Assembly (NCBI RefSeq): GCF_010365105.1
Contig: NZ_JAAFGZ010000030.1
Span: 1 to 39,616, forward strand
Origin: Polaromonas sp.
Lineage (GTDB): Bacteria; Pseudomonadota; Gammaproteobacteria; Burkholderiales; Burkholderiaceae_C
Direction of reading: 5' to 3'
DNA length: 39,616 bases
Under the pieces are notes generated by a model. The model did not search any database. It worked only from the letters and a program-made list of their open reading frames with translations, and was not told where the DNA came from. The first letter of the stretch is position 1, and each line of letters starts with the position of its first letter. Shown here piece by piece: positions 10,613-18,716 of the stretch. Made by a program: the position numbers and the translations under genes.

Positions 10613-11628
10613 GCGAGCATGAACTCGGGGCCGGCGTAGCTGTCGGGCACCGCGATTTTTCCGGCAATGATGGCGTCCGTGTAAACCGCAATTTTCTGCC
10701 GGAGCCCGGCCGGCACGTCCGGGGCCATGGCCAGCCTGACGGCCGACGGGTCGGCCAGCCCCAGCGTGCGGATGACGCCGGGCTTCCACCGGCCGCCCGC
10801 CTCGTCCTGCGCCGCCATCAGCACCGCCCGGCTGACGTTGGCAATGGCCGACGCCATGAACACGCCGGGATCGCCCACCGTCCAGTCCCTGACATTGCCG
10901 ATCTGCCGCGCGCCGCGTTCCCGGCAGGCCTGCGTGACGCCGTCGCGCCCGGCGTTGAGCATGGTGAAAATGATGTCGGCCCCGGCATCCATCTGCGCCA
11001 GTGCAATGCGGCGCGAAAGCGCGTTGTCGTCCTGGTTGCCGGAAAAATTGGTCAGCAGCCGGGCGCCGGGATTGGCTGTTTTGACCCCGTCGGCGAAGGC
11101 TGCGCGACCCTTCAGGCCGGGGCGCACGCGGATGCCGGACATGTGCCCGACCACGCCGCTGCGGGTGCTGAGTCCGGCCAGCGCACCGGCCAGCCAGGCC
11201 GACTCCTCCTGCAGCGCCTCATAGCTCGACAGGTTGGCACCGGTGACGTCGCCCTGGGTGACGGCAAAGTGAATCGCCGGGAACTCGCCGGCAACCTGCT
11301 GCGCGGCCGCGTTGTTTTGCCCGCCATGGGCAATCACCATCTGCGGGCCGGCCTGTGCGAGTTGCCGCAGGCCCGCCACCAGCAGCTCTTTTTGCGGCGC
11401 AATGCCGTCAAGGTAGCGGGTGGTGACGCCCAGGGATGCCCGCGCCTGGACCAGCCCCTCGTAGCCGCTTTGCATGAAACCCTGGTCGCGGATGTTTCCG
11501 GCAAACAGCGCGGCAATGGTGATCGACGCAGGGTCGCGGGGCGCCATGACGGAGCATCCGGCAGCGGCCAGGGGGCTCAAGGTGGCCAAGGCCTGAAGGG
11601 CTTGGCGCCGGTTGGGCTGGAAGGTCAT
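10606..11628 (-). CDS. BMP-family (purine-nucleoside type) substrate-binding lipoprotein
   Basis: Periplasmic binding protein of the basic membrane protein family (PnrA/Med type), which in characterised members binds purine nucleosides for ABC import. The 340 residues show a secretory N-terminus with an RR pair and a cysteine near residue 25 (LAAAGC; an imperfect lipobox), then IAALFAGNIRDQGFMQSGYEG, VIAHGGQNNAAAQQVAGEFP, IRVRPGLKGRAAFADGVKTANP and DAGADIIFTMLNAGRDGV, all typical of the family. The frame extends 38 codons further upstream into the permease gene; the ATG at 11628 starts the signal sequence and was chosen. No ABC ATPase or permease gene lies nearby, so its partner is elsewhere or absent. 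It follows the NCS2 permease by 52 bases. Confidence 0.85.
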   Translation of the reverse strand: MTFQPNRRQALQALATLSPLAAAGCSVMAPRDPASITIAALFAGNIRDQGFMQSGYEGLVQARASLGVTTRYLDGIAPQKELLVAGLRQLAQAGPQMVIAHGGQNNAAAQQVAGEFPAIHFAVTQGDVTGANLSSYEALQEESAWLAGALAGLSTRSGVVGHMSGIRVRPGLKGRAAFADGVKTANPGARLLTNFSGNQDDNALSRRIALAQMDAGADIIFTMLNAGRDGVTQACRERGARQIGNVRDWTVGDPGVFMASAIANVSRAVLMAAQDEAGGRWKPGVIRTLGLADPSAVRLAMAPDVPAGLRQKIAVYTDAIIAGKIAVPDSYAGPEFMLAA

Positions 11629-11680
11629 GATCGGGTTCTTTCTTTCAGGCGGTTGAAGAAATTTTTCAACAGTTGCGTGG

Positions 11681-13183
11681 TCAATGCGCCTCGGCCAGTT
11701 TGGCCGCCTCGATGGAACTGGCCACATCGGCCTTGGCGCCATTGAAGAACAGGTTGAGCAGCACCGCCGACACGGCGGTCAGCAAGATGCCCGATTCGAG
11801 CAGCGGATGCAGGCTGTGCGCCATCTGCTGCATCCAGCGCGGCGCCACCAGCGGAATCAGGCCAAAGCCAATGGCCAGCGCGACGATGTAGAGGTTGTTG
11901 CGGTTGCCCTTGTAGTCCACCGTGGACAGGATGCGGATGCCGGTGGCCGCGACCATCCCGAACATCACCAGCCCGGCGCCGCCCAGCACAAAGATGGGAA
12001 TCGACTCGACGAAGGCGGCCATCTTGGGCAGCATGCCCAGGATGATCATGATGACACCGCCGGCCACGCAGACCCAGCGGCTCTTGACGCCGGTGACGCC
12101 GACCAGGCCGACGTTTTGCGAAAAGCTGGTGTAGGGAAAGGTGTTGAAGATGCCGCCAATCAGCGTGCCCAGGCCGTCGGTGCGCAGGCCTGCGGCCATC
12201 TCGGCCTGGCTGATCTTCTTGCCCGTCAGGTCCGACAGTGCCAGGAACATGCCGACCGACTCGATCATCACGACGATCATCACCAGCGTCATGGTCAGGA
12301 TCATCACGATGTCGAAGGTTGGCGGGCCAAAGGCAAACGGCGTGACCACATCAAACCAGTGCGCCTTGCCGACCTTGTCGAAGTTCATCTTGCCCAGCGA
12401 GATGGCCAGCACGCAGCCGGCGGCCATGCCCAGCAACACCGAAATATTGGCGACGAAGCCGCGCATGTACTTGACCAGCAGCAGGATGATCACCAGCACG
12501 AAGGCGGCAATCGCCAGGTTGTCCAGCGCACCGTAGGCCAGGTTGTCGAGCATCGGGATCGGCCCGGGCAGCTTGAGTGCCGGCGCAGCAGCGCCCGCTG
12601 GCGCCGAGGCTGCAGCCGTGGCGGCCGCTGCCTTGGCGCTGTCGACCATGGCCACCAGCTTGGGCACATCGACCGTTTGCGCCATGGGTGCAGGCCCGCC
12701 CACTGCCCAGCCCACGCCAACCCGCATCAGGCTGATGCCGATGATGGCGATGATGGTGCCAGTGACCACCGGCGGAAAAAAGCGCAGCAGCCGGCTGATC
12801 ATGGGCGCGATCAGCATGGACAGCACGCCCGCCCCGATGATGGCGCCAAAGATGGCGCGCGCGCCCTCGACACCGGGCATGGCATTGGCAAAGGCCACCA
12901 TCGGCCCGACGGCGGCAAAGGTCACGCCCATCATCACCGGCATCCGGATGCCGAAGTAGCGGCCAAAGCCGAGCGACTGGATCAGCGTGACGATGCCGCA
13001 GGCAAACAGGTCGGCCGAGATCAGCATGGCCACCTGCTCGGGCGAGAGCTTCAGGGCGCGGCCGATGATCAGCGGCACGGCGATGGCGCCGGCATACATC
13101 ACCATCACATGCTGCAAGCCCAGCGCGGTGAGTTTTCCGATGGGCAGCTTTTCATCTACCGGATGGACGGTGTCAGGGGTCAT
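11681..13183 (-). CDS. NCS2/NAT-family urate or xanthine permease
   Basis: Inner-membrane nucleobase:cation symporter of 500 residues with about 14 membrane segments. The NAT signature QNVGLVGVTG in TM10 and the conserved glutamate region MIESVGMFLALSD mark the urate/xanthine branch of the family (UacT, XanQ, UapA type). An alanine/proline-rich soluble loop (about residues 188-215) interrupts the middle of the protein. A longer reading with GTG at 13234 would pass through a terminator hairpin; the ATG at 13183 has an AAGGAG site and is preferred. It follows puuD on the same strand but behind an intrinsic terminator (13217-13243). Urate is the likeliest substrate given uraH and puuD; xanthine remains possible. 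Confidence 0.9.
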   Translation of the reverse strand: MTPDTVHPVDEKLPIGKLTALGLQHVMVMYAGAIAVPLIIGRALKLSPEQVAMLISADLFACGIVTLIQSLGFGRYFGIRMPVMMGVTFAAVGPMVAFANAMPGVEGARAIFGAIIGAGVLSMLIAPMISRLLRFFPPVVTGTIIAIIGISLMRVGVGWAVGGPAPMAQTVDVPKLVAMVDSAKAAAATAAASAPAGAAAPALKLPGPIPMLDNLAYGALDNLAIAAFVLVIILLLVKYMRGFVANISVLLGMAAGCVLAISLGKMNFDKVGKAHWFDVVTPFAFGPPTFDIVMILTMTLVMIVVMIESVGMFLALSDLTGKKISQAEMAAGLRTDGLGTLIGGIFNTFPYTSFSQNVGLVGVTGVKSRWVCVAGGVIMIILGMLPKMAAFVESIPIFVLGGAGLVMFGMVAATGIRILSTVDYKGNRNNLYIVALAIGFGLIPLVAPRWMQQMAHSLHPLLESGILLTAVSAVLLNLFFNGAKADVASSIEAAKLAEAH

Positions 13184-13216
13184 GCTTGTCTCCTTGGGGT
13201 CGTTTTGGGGGGCTGG

Positions 13217-13243
13217 AAAAAAAAGCCCGTTCACGCCACGGGC
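13217..13243 (-). terminator. Intrinsic terminator between puuD and the permease
   Basis: On the minus strand GCCCGT, a 7-base loop and ACGGGC are followed by eight T residues. It ends 33 bases before the permease ATG, so the permease is reached only by read-through or from a promoter hidden in the same short space. Confidence 0.8.
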
Positions 13244-13294
13244 CGGGGGCGATGTCTGCCTGGAATGCGGTGCCGGATGCTGTGCGCCAGCGGT

Positions 13295-14539
13295 CTAGTT
13301 GACCGGGGCGCCGGCTTCGAACCAGCGCTTGAGCACGGCGCGTTCGTCGTCGGTGATCTGCGTGGCGTTGTTCATCGGCATGATCTTGAGCACGACCGCC
13401 TGCTGGTACAGCGCCTGGGCATGCTGCTTGATCAGCTCGGGGGTGTGCAGCGCAACACCCTTGCTTTGCAGCTGCGCGTTGTGGCACAAGGCGCAGCGCT
13501 GGTCGATGACGGTCTTGACTTCGGCGAAACTGACCGGCTTGCCCGCGGCCGCAATGGCGGCAGCAGACGGCGGCGGCGGGGCCATCCACACCACCAGCCC
13601 GGCCAGCATGGCCACGCCCAGACCCGCATATTCCCAGGGTGCGCGCTTGCCCTGAACGCCAGCCTTGTGCCGGGCGACGAAGCTGTGGCGGATCAGGGCG
13701 CCGGCCAGCATCAGGGCCACCAGCACCAGCCAGTTGCCCTTGGCCGAATACAGCCAGCCGTAATGGTTGGACAGCATGGCAATGAGCACCGGAAGCGTGA
13801 AATAGGTGTTGTGTACGCTGCGCTGCTTGGCGCGCCAGCCATACACCGGATCGACCGGCTGGCCGGCCTTGAGCTGGGCCACGACCTTGCGCTGGCCGGG
13901 AATGATCCAGACAAAGACGTTGGCGCTCATGGTGGTGGCCAGCATGGCGCCGACCAGCAAAAAGGCCGCCCGCCCGGCGAACAGCTGGCAGGCCAGCCAG
14001 GCGGCAAACACCACGAAGGCCAGCAAGACGGCGCCAACGATCAGGTCGCCGTTCTTGCGCCGGCCAAAGGTGCGGCAGATGGTGTCGTACACCACCCAGC
14101 CTGCCACCAGGAAACCCAGCGCAGCGCCGATGGCCGCGCTGGCAGACCAGTCATACACGCTTTTGTCGACCAGGAAGGTGGCCGCGTTGAACAGGTAGAG
14201 CACCGTGAACAGCGCAAAGCCGGTCAGCCAGGTGGAATAGCTTTCCCAGTAGAACCAGTGCAGGTTCTCGGGCATCTGTTTGGGCGCGACCAGGTATTTT
14301 TGAGGATGATAGAAACCTCCGCCGTGCACGGCCCAGAGTTCACCGTCCACGCCTTTTTTGACCAGTTCCGGGTCTTCGGGTTTGGTCAGGCTGCTGTCCA
14401 GGAAGACAAAGTAGAACGACGAGCCGATCCAGGCAATCGCCGTGATGACATGGGCCCAGCGCAGCAGCAGGTTGGCCCAGTCGAGAAGGTATGCGGTATC
14501 CATTTGCACGCTCACAGTCAAGGAATGCACAGCCGCCAT
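13295..14539 (-). CDS. puuD: Membrane-bound cytochrome c urate oxidase PuuD
   Basis: Oxidises urate to 5-hydroxyisourate with electrons passed to a cytochrome c domain instead of O2 giving H2O2, as established for this family. The 414 residues have an N-terminal membrane domain of about eight helices (from WANLLLRWAHVITAIAWIGSSFYF to GLVVWMAPPPP, to about residue 320) and a C-terminal soluble cytochrome c domain with the heme motif CALCH at 349-353 and candidate axial Met residues at 387 or 389. The first ATG gives MAAVHSLTVSVQ; a second at 14503 (MDTAYLLDW) starts nearer the first helix and may be the real start. The gene lies beside uraH, the next enzyme in the pathway, and a TGTATACA palindrome lies 114 bases upstream. 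Confidence 0.9.
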   Translation of the reverse strand: MAAVHSLTVSVQMDTAYLLDWANLLLRWAHVITAIAWIGSSFYFVFLDSSLTKPEDPELVKKGVDGELWAVHGGGFYHPQKYLVAPKQMPENLHWFYWESYSTWLTGFALFTVLYLFNAATFLVDKSVYDWSASAAIGAALGFLVAGWVVYDTICRTFGRRKNGDLIVGAVLLAFVVFAAWLACQLFAGRAAFLLVGAMLATTMSANVFVWIIPGQRKVVAQLKAGQPVDPVYGWRAKQRSVHNTYFTLPVLIAMLSNHYGWLYSAKGNWLVLVALMLAGALIRHSFVARHKAGVQGKRAPWEYAGLGVAMLAGLVVWMAPPPPSAAAIAAAGKPVSFAEVKTVIDQRCALCHNAQLQSKGVALHTPELIKQHAQALYQQAVVLKIMPMNNATQITDDERAVLKRWFEAGAPVN

Positions 14540-14652
14540 GCGCTGCGCTTTCCCCTTACCACTGCGGGCTCTCTAAGGAGTGGACATCGCAACCGGGTTT
14601 ACCAGCTCCAGAAGGGCCGGCCGACTCGGGCTCCGCGGCGACGTGGAATTAA

Positions 14653-14660
14653 TGTATACA
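14653..14660. promoter_or_regulatory. TGTATACA palindrome upstream of puuD, candidate GntR operator
   Basis: An 8-bp perfect palindrome TGTATACA in AT-rich sequence 114 bases before puuD. The same octamer occurs once more in the window by my reading, before the GntR gene. FadR-subfamily regulators commonly bind GT-N(1-3)-AC dyads of this form, so it is a candidate operator for the adjacent GntR protein. Confidence 0.55.
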
Positions 14661-14757
14661 GTTTTTAAAGCACGGATTTACAGGGTTTTCCCGGCATCGT
14701 GTAAAAAAATATTGCATCGCCGCACCGCATGCAAGAACCTGGCCAACCTGCTGGTGT

Positions 14758-15114
14758 TCAGGAGCCCCGGTAAGTCGAGTAGGTCCAGGGCGTCACCAGC
14801 AAGGGCACGTGGTAATGGCCCTGTGCGTCGGCGATGCCGAAATCAATCGGCACGACATCGACAAAGGCCGGCTCAGGCAGCACGACGCCACGGGCACGGA
14901 AATACGCCGCAACGTCGAACAGCAGGCGATAACGCCCGACAGCCATGGCGCTGGCGTCCAGCAACGGCCCGCCCTCGTTGCGACCATCGGCATTAAGGGT
15001 CAGGGTTTTGAGGGTCTTGAAGTTTGCGCCCTCAACGCGCTGCAGCGTCACCTTCATGCCGGCAGCGGGGCAACCGTTCATGGTGTCGAGCACATGGGTA
15101 CTGAGATGGCCCAT
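14758..15114 (-). CDS. uraH: 5-hydroxyisourate hydrolase
   Basis: Hydrolyses 5-hydroxyisourate, the product of PuuD, to OHCU. The 118 residues form the transthyretin-like fold with the family hallmarks: STHVLDTMNGCPA at 5-17 carrying the active-site histidine, an internal arginine in GRYRLLFDV, the histidine in GHYHVPLLVTPW, and the C-terminal YRGS tetrapeptide that closes the active site. AAGGAAA lies about 8 bases before the ATG. It is divergent from the GntR gene and lies 218 bases before puuD on the same strand; the space between holds one candidate operator and no gene. Confidence 0.96.
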   Translation of the reverse strand: MGHLSTHVLDTMNGCPAAGMKVTLQRVEGANFKTLKTLTLNADGRNEGGPLLDASAMAVGRYRLLFDVAAYFRARGVVLPEPAFVDVVPIDFGIADAQGHYHVPLLVTPWTYSTYRGS

Positions 15115-15188
15115 AAAAATTTTCCTTTTTTAAAATACAACGCAACCGACACGATCCCCGAACATCGGGCTCCGAAAATGATAAAAAC

Positions 15189-15217
15189 TTGTTTTACCAA
15201 AATAAATTGTATACACT
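15189..15217 (+). promoter_or_regulatory. Candidate promoter of the GntR-puuE operon
   Basis: TTGTTT (15189-15194) and TACACT (15212-15217) with 17 bases between them resemble sigma-70 boxes. The TGTATACA palindrome overlaps the -10 box, which would suit autorepression by the encoded GntR protein. Assigned by eye only. Confidence 0.4.
15208..15215. promoter_or_regulatory. TGTATACA palindrome before the GntR gene, candidate operator
   Basis: Second copy of the octamer found before puuD, here 14 bases before the GntR start codon and in the shared divergent space with uraH. It overlaps the proposed -10 box, so binding could repress both directions. Confidence 0.6.
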
Positions 15218-15229
15218 TTAGAAATCATA

Positions 15230-15967
15230 ATGAATACGCAATCACAAAAATTCATGAAGCGTCTTAACCATCTTCAGGTTGTCGGTGCCAGGGAAGCGGC
15301 TGCATCACCTGGCTCGACGCAACGCATCGTGGAGTCCATCACGGCCGCCATTGTTGAGCGCCGGCTGATGCCGGGCACGAAGCTCACCGAGCAAAAGATC
15401 GCTGATATTTTTGACGTCTCACGCACCATCGTGCGCCAGGCCCTGAATCAGCTCAGCCGCGAGCACCTGGTCGTTCTAGAGGCGGCACGGGGCGCATCTG
15501 TTGCCATGCCCAGCATCGAAGAGGCCCGCCAGGTGTTTGAGGTCCGCGCGATGGTCGAAGCAGCGATGGTGCGCCAGCTCTGTGCGCAAATCACCGATGC
15601 GCACATCGTGCAACTGCGTGCCCACTTGCGTGACGAGCAGGAAGCCGTCAGGCGTACCGATGTTCCCGGCCGCACGCGGTTGCTGGCCGACTTTCACGTG
15701 CTGCTCGCGCGCCTGCTGGGCAATGAGGTGTTGGCGCAGTTGCTAGCCGACTTGCTCAGCCGCTCGTCGCTGATCTCGTTGATGTACCAGTCAGCCCATT
15801 CGGCCGTGCACTCCCAGGACGAGCACCTGCACATCGTGGACGCGCTCGAAAAGCGCGATGCCCGCACGGCGATCCGGCTGATGGAGCACCACATCGCCAA
15901 TGTTGAACGCAACCTGCGGCTCAACCCCAATTCGACGGACCTTGCCGATGCACTTCGGCCCTTTTGA
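15230..15967 (+). CDS. GntR-family (FadR/FCD) regulator of purine catabolism
   Basis: Regulator of 245 residues. The winged helix-turn-helix (about 30-95) contains IVERRLMPGTKLTEQKIAD and the recognition part VSRTIVRQALNQLSREHLV; the C-terminal all-helical FCD domain (about 105-235) has histidines and acidic residues placed as possible metal ligands (DFHVLL, HLHIVDAL, LMEHHIANVE). It is the first gene of a four-gene unit with puuE, the uraD-allC fusion and the M20 gene, and lies divergent from uraH, so control of urate breakdown is the natural reading. The effector might be urate, allantoin or a later ureide; the sequence does not say which. Confidence 0.9.
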   Translation: MNTQSQKFMKRLNHLQVVGAREAAASPGSTQRIVESITAAIVERRLMPGTKLTEQKIADIFDVSRTIVRQALNQLSREHLVVLEAARGASVAMPSIEEARQVFEVRAMVEAAMVRQLCAQITDAHIVQLRAHLRDEQEAVRRTDVPGRTRLLADFHVLLARLLGNEVLAQLLADLLSRSSLISLMYQSAHSAVHSQDEHLHIVDALEKRDARTAIRLMEHHIANVERNLRLNPNSTDLADALRPF

Positions 15968-15978
15968 CGGACTCTCGC

Positions 15979-16950
15979 ATGAATGTTGATACCCCCCTCC
16001 TTCGCGCTTACCCGCGCGACCTGGCCGGCTACGGCCGCAACCCGCCGCAGGCCAACTGGCCCGGCCGCGCGCGCATTGCCGTGCAGTTCGTATTGAACTA
16101 CGAGGAAGGTGGCGAGAACTCGGTGCTGCACGGCGACGCCGGCAGCGAGCAGTTCCTGTCCGAAATGGCCAGCCCGCCGGCCTACCCCGAGCGCCACCTG
16201 AGCATGGAAGGCATCTACGAATACGGCGCACGCGCCGGCGTGTGGCGCTTGCTGCGCGAGTTTGAAAAGCGTGGCTTGCCGCTGACCGTGTTCGGCGTCG
16301 GCATGGCGCTGGAGCGCTGCCCCGAGGTGACGGCGGCTTTTCAGGAACTCGGCCATGAAATCGCCTGCCACGGCTGGCGCTGGATCAACTACCAGGGCAT
16401 TGACGAGGCGACCGAGCGCGAACACATGGTGCAAGGCATGGCGGCCATCGAGCGCCTGACCGGCACGCGGCCACTGGGCTGGTACACCGGCCGCGACAGC
16501 CCCCGCACGCGCCGGCTGGTCGCAGACTTTGGCGGCTTTGAATACGACAGCGACTACTACGGCGACGACCTGCCGTTCTGGCTGCGGGTTGAAAAAACCG
16601 ACGGCACGCTGGCGCCGCAGCTGGTGGTGCCGTACACGCTGGACACCAACGACATGCGCTTTGCGCTGCCGCAGGGGTTTTCGCAGGGCGATGATTTCTT
16701 CACCTACCTGCGCGACAGCTTTGACGTGCTGTATGCCGAAGGCGACGAGCGGCCCGCCATGCTGAGCATCGGCATGCACTGCCGCATCCTGGGCCGCCCG
16801 GGCCGGATGCGGGCGCTGCAGCGATTCCTGGACCACATCGAGCAGCACGACCGCGTCTGGGTGACGCGGCGCATCGACATCGCGCGCCACTGGAAACAGG
16901 CGCATCCCTTCAACCCTGAAACGGCCTTTGTCTGGCCTGCTTCCAAATGA
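15979..16950 (+). CDS. puuE: Allantoinase PuuE (polysaccharide-deacetylase type)
   Basis: Hydrolyses allantoin to allantoate; this family is unrelated to the metal-dependent amidohydrolase AllB. The 323 residues show the deacetylase-like NodB fold: VQFVLNYEEGGENSVLHGD (about 31-49), the region ERHLSMEGIYEYGARAGVWR, GHEIACHGWRWINYQG (about 121-136) and WYTGRDSPRTRRL. ATG at 15979 lies 11 bases after the GntR stop; a TTG at 15964 would add five residues and overlap that stop by 4 bases. The stop overlaps the next ATG (ATGA), indicating translational coupling. Confidence 0.94.
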   Translation: MNVDTPLLRAYPRDLAGYGRNPPQANWPGRARIAVQFVLNYEEGGENSVLHGDAGSEQFLSEMASPPAYPERHLSMEGIYEYGARAGVWRLLREFEKRGLPLTVFGVGMALERCPEVTAAFQELGHEIACHGWRWINYQGIDEATEREHMVQGMAAIERLTGTRPLGWYTGRDSPRTRRLVADFGGFEYDSDYYGDDLPFWLRVEKTDGTLAPQLVVPYTLDTNDMRFALPQGFSQGDDFFTYLRDSFDVLYAEGDERPAMLSIGMHCRILGRPGRMRALQRFLDHIEQHDRVWVTRRIDIARHWKQAHPFNPETAFVWPASK

Positions 16951-18716
16951 CCACCTTGACCCAACTTAACGCCGCCTCGCAGGCCGAATTCGTCCAGCTG
17001 CTGGACGGCACCTACGAGCATTCACCCTGGATTGCGGAGCAAGCCTGGGCCGAACGTCCTTTCCTCAACCTGGACCAGCTCAAGCTGGCGCTGGTCCAGG
17101 TGGTGCGCCATGCCGGACGCGCGCCCCAGCTTGCCCTGGTTCGCGCCCACCCCGAGCTGGCCGGCAAGGCGATGGTCAGCAAGTCGCTGACCGCCGAGTC
17201 AACGAACGAGCAGGGCAAGGCCGGCCTGACCGACTGCACGCCCGAAGAATTCGCGCAAATCCAGCAGCTCAATGCCGACTACAACGCCAGGTTCGGTTTT
17301 CCCTTCACCCTGGCAGTTCGCGGACCACGCGGCCTGGGCCTGCCCAAGGCCGAGATCATCGCGACCTTTGCCCGCCGGCTGGACAACCATCCCGACTTCG
17401 AGCTGGCCGAGTGTCTGCGCAACATTCACCGCATTGCCGAAATCCGCCTGAACGACAAGTTCGGCCATTCGCCGGACATTGGCAACCTGGTGTGGGACTG
17501 GCATGAGCGCCTGAGTACCCACAGCGACCCCGGCTATGCCGAGCGCGGCGAGCTGACAGTGACCTACCTGACCGATGCGCACCGCGCCTGCGCCCAGCGC
17601 CTCTCACACTGGATGCGCGAGGACTGCGGCTTTGACGACGTATCGATTGACGCAGTCGGCAACGTGGTGGGTATTTACCACGGCAGCGACCCCAAGGCCA
17701 GGCGGCTGCTGACCGGCTCGCACTACGACACGGTTCGCAATGGCGGCAAGTACGACGGCCGCCTGGGCATCCTGGCGCCCATGGCCTGCGTGCGCGAGCT
17801 GCACCGCCAGGGGCGCCGCCTGCCGTTCGGCTTCGAGGTCGTCGGTTTCGCCGAAGAAGAAGGCCAGCGCTACAAGGCAACATTTCTCGGCTCGGGCGCA
17901 CTGACCGGCCACTTTGACATGAACTGGCTGGCGCAAAAAGATGCCGATGGCATCACCATGCGCGACGCCATGGCGCATGCCGGCCTGTGCATTGACGACA
18001 TTGGCGGGCTGCAGCGCGATCCGGTCAATTACCTCGGCTTTGTCGAGGTGCATATCGAGCAAGGCCCGGTCCTGAATGAAATCGACCTGCCCCTGGGCAT
18101 CGTCACCTCGATCAATGGCAGCGTTCGCTACGTGGGCGAAATCATCGGCATGGCCAGCCACGCCGGCACCACGCCCATGGACCGGCGCCGCGATGCGGCC
18201 ACCGCTGCTGCCGAGCTGGCCTTGTTTGTCGAGCAGCGCGGCGCCAGCGTGCCGCATCTGGTGGCTACCGTCGGGATGCTGGAGGTGCCCAACGGCTCGA
18301 TCAATGTCGTGCCGGGCCGGTCCAAGTTCAGCCTGGACATTCGCGCGACCACCAATGAAGTGCGCGACGCCTGCGCCGCCGACATCCGCCAAGAACTGCA
18401 AGCCCTTTGCGAGCGTCGCGGCGTGCATTACAAACTGGAAGAAACCATGCGCGCCGCCGCAGCCCCCAGTGCGCCCGAATGGCAGCAACGCTGGGAACGT
18501 GCGGTCGAGACCCTGGGCCTGCCGGTGTTCCGCATGCCCAGCGGCGCCGGCCACGACGCCATGAAACTGCATGAAATCATGCCGCAAGCCATGCTGTTTG
18601 TGCGCGGCCTGAACGCCGGCATCAGCCACAACCCGCTGGAATCCATCACCAATGACGACACCGACCTGTGCGTGCGCGCCTTCCAGAACCTGCTTGAACA
18701 ACTTGCCACCGAATGA
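16947..18716 (+). CDS. Fusion of OHCU decarboxylase (UraD) and allantoate amidohydrolase (AllC)
   Basis: A 589-residue protein made of two purine-pathway enzymes. Residues 1 to about 172 are UraD, decarboxylating OHCU to S-allantoin, with the catalytic H68 in VRAHPELAGK, E84 in AESTNEQG and R167 in EIRLNDKF. Residues from about 178 on are an M20 allantoate amidohydrolase of the HyuC/AllC type, with metal ligands H259 and D261 (GSHYDTV), D270 (GKYDG), the EEE cluster at 303-305, a further histidine in EVHIEQGPVLN, and the C-terminal AGISHNPLES histidine. All expected residues of both halves are present. The two reactions are not consecutive: allantoinase acts between them. It overlaps puuE and the following M20 gene by 4 bases each. 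Confidence 0.93.
   Translation: MTTLTQLNAASQAEFVQLLDGTYEHSPWIAEQAWAERPFLNLDQLKLALVQVVRHAGRAPQLALVRAHPELAGKAMVSKSLTAESTNEQGKAGLTDCTPEEFAQIQQLNADYNARFGFPFTLAVRGPRGLGLPKAEIIATFARRLDNHPDFELAECLRNIHRIAEIRLNDKFGHSPDIGNLVWDWHERLSTHSDPGYAERGELTVTYLTDAHRACAQRLSHWMREDCGFDDVSIDAVGNVVGIYHGSDPKARRLLTGSHYDTVRNGGKYDGRLGILAPMACVRELHRQGRRLPFGFEVVGFAEEEGQRYKATFLGSGALTGHFDMNWLAQKDADGITMRDAMAHAGLCIDDIGGLQRDPVNYLGFVEVHIEQGPVLNEIDLPLGIVTSINGSVRYVGEIIGMASHAGTTPMDRRRDAATAAAELALFVEQRGASVPHLVATVGMLEVPNGSINVVPGRSKFSLDIRATTNEVRDACAADIRQELQALCERRGVHYKLEETMRAAAAPSAPEWQQRWERAVETLGLPVFRMPSGAGHDAMKLHEIMPQAMLFVRGLNAGISHNPLESITNDDTDLCVRAFQNLLEQLATE

Noticed and set aside
9295..14539. Horizontal acquisition of the purine island
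   Set aside because: No integrase, transposase, tRNA junction or clear composition change was seen; only local duplication and decay are supported.
11684..14668. Very long plus-strand open frame (994 codons) opposite the permease and puuD
   Set aside because: It is antisense to two well-supported genes, its translation is rich in His, Gln, Asp and Gly without any domain, and such frames arise from GC-rich third codon positions.
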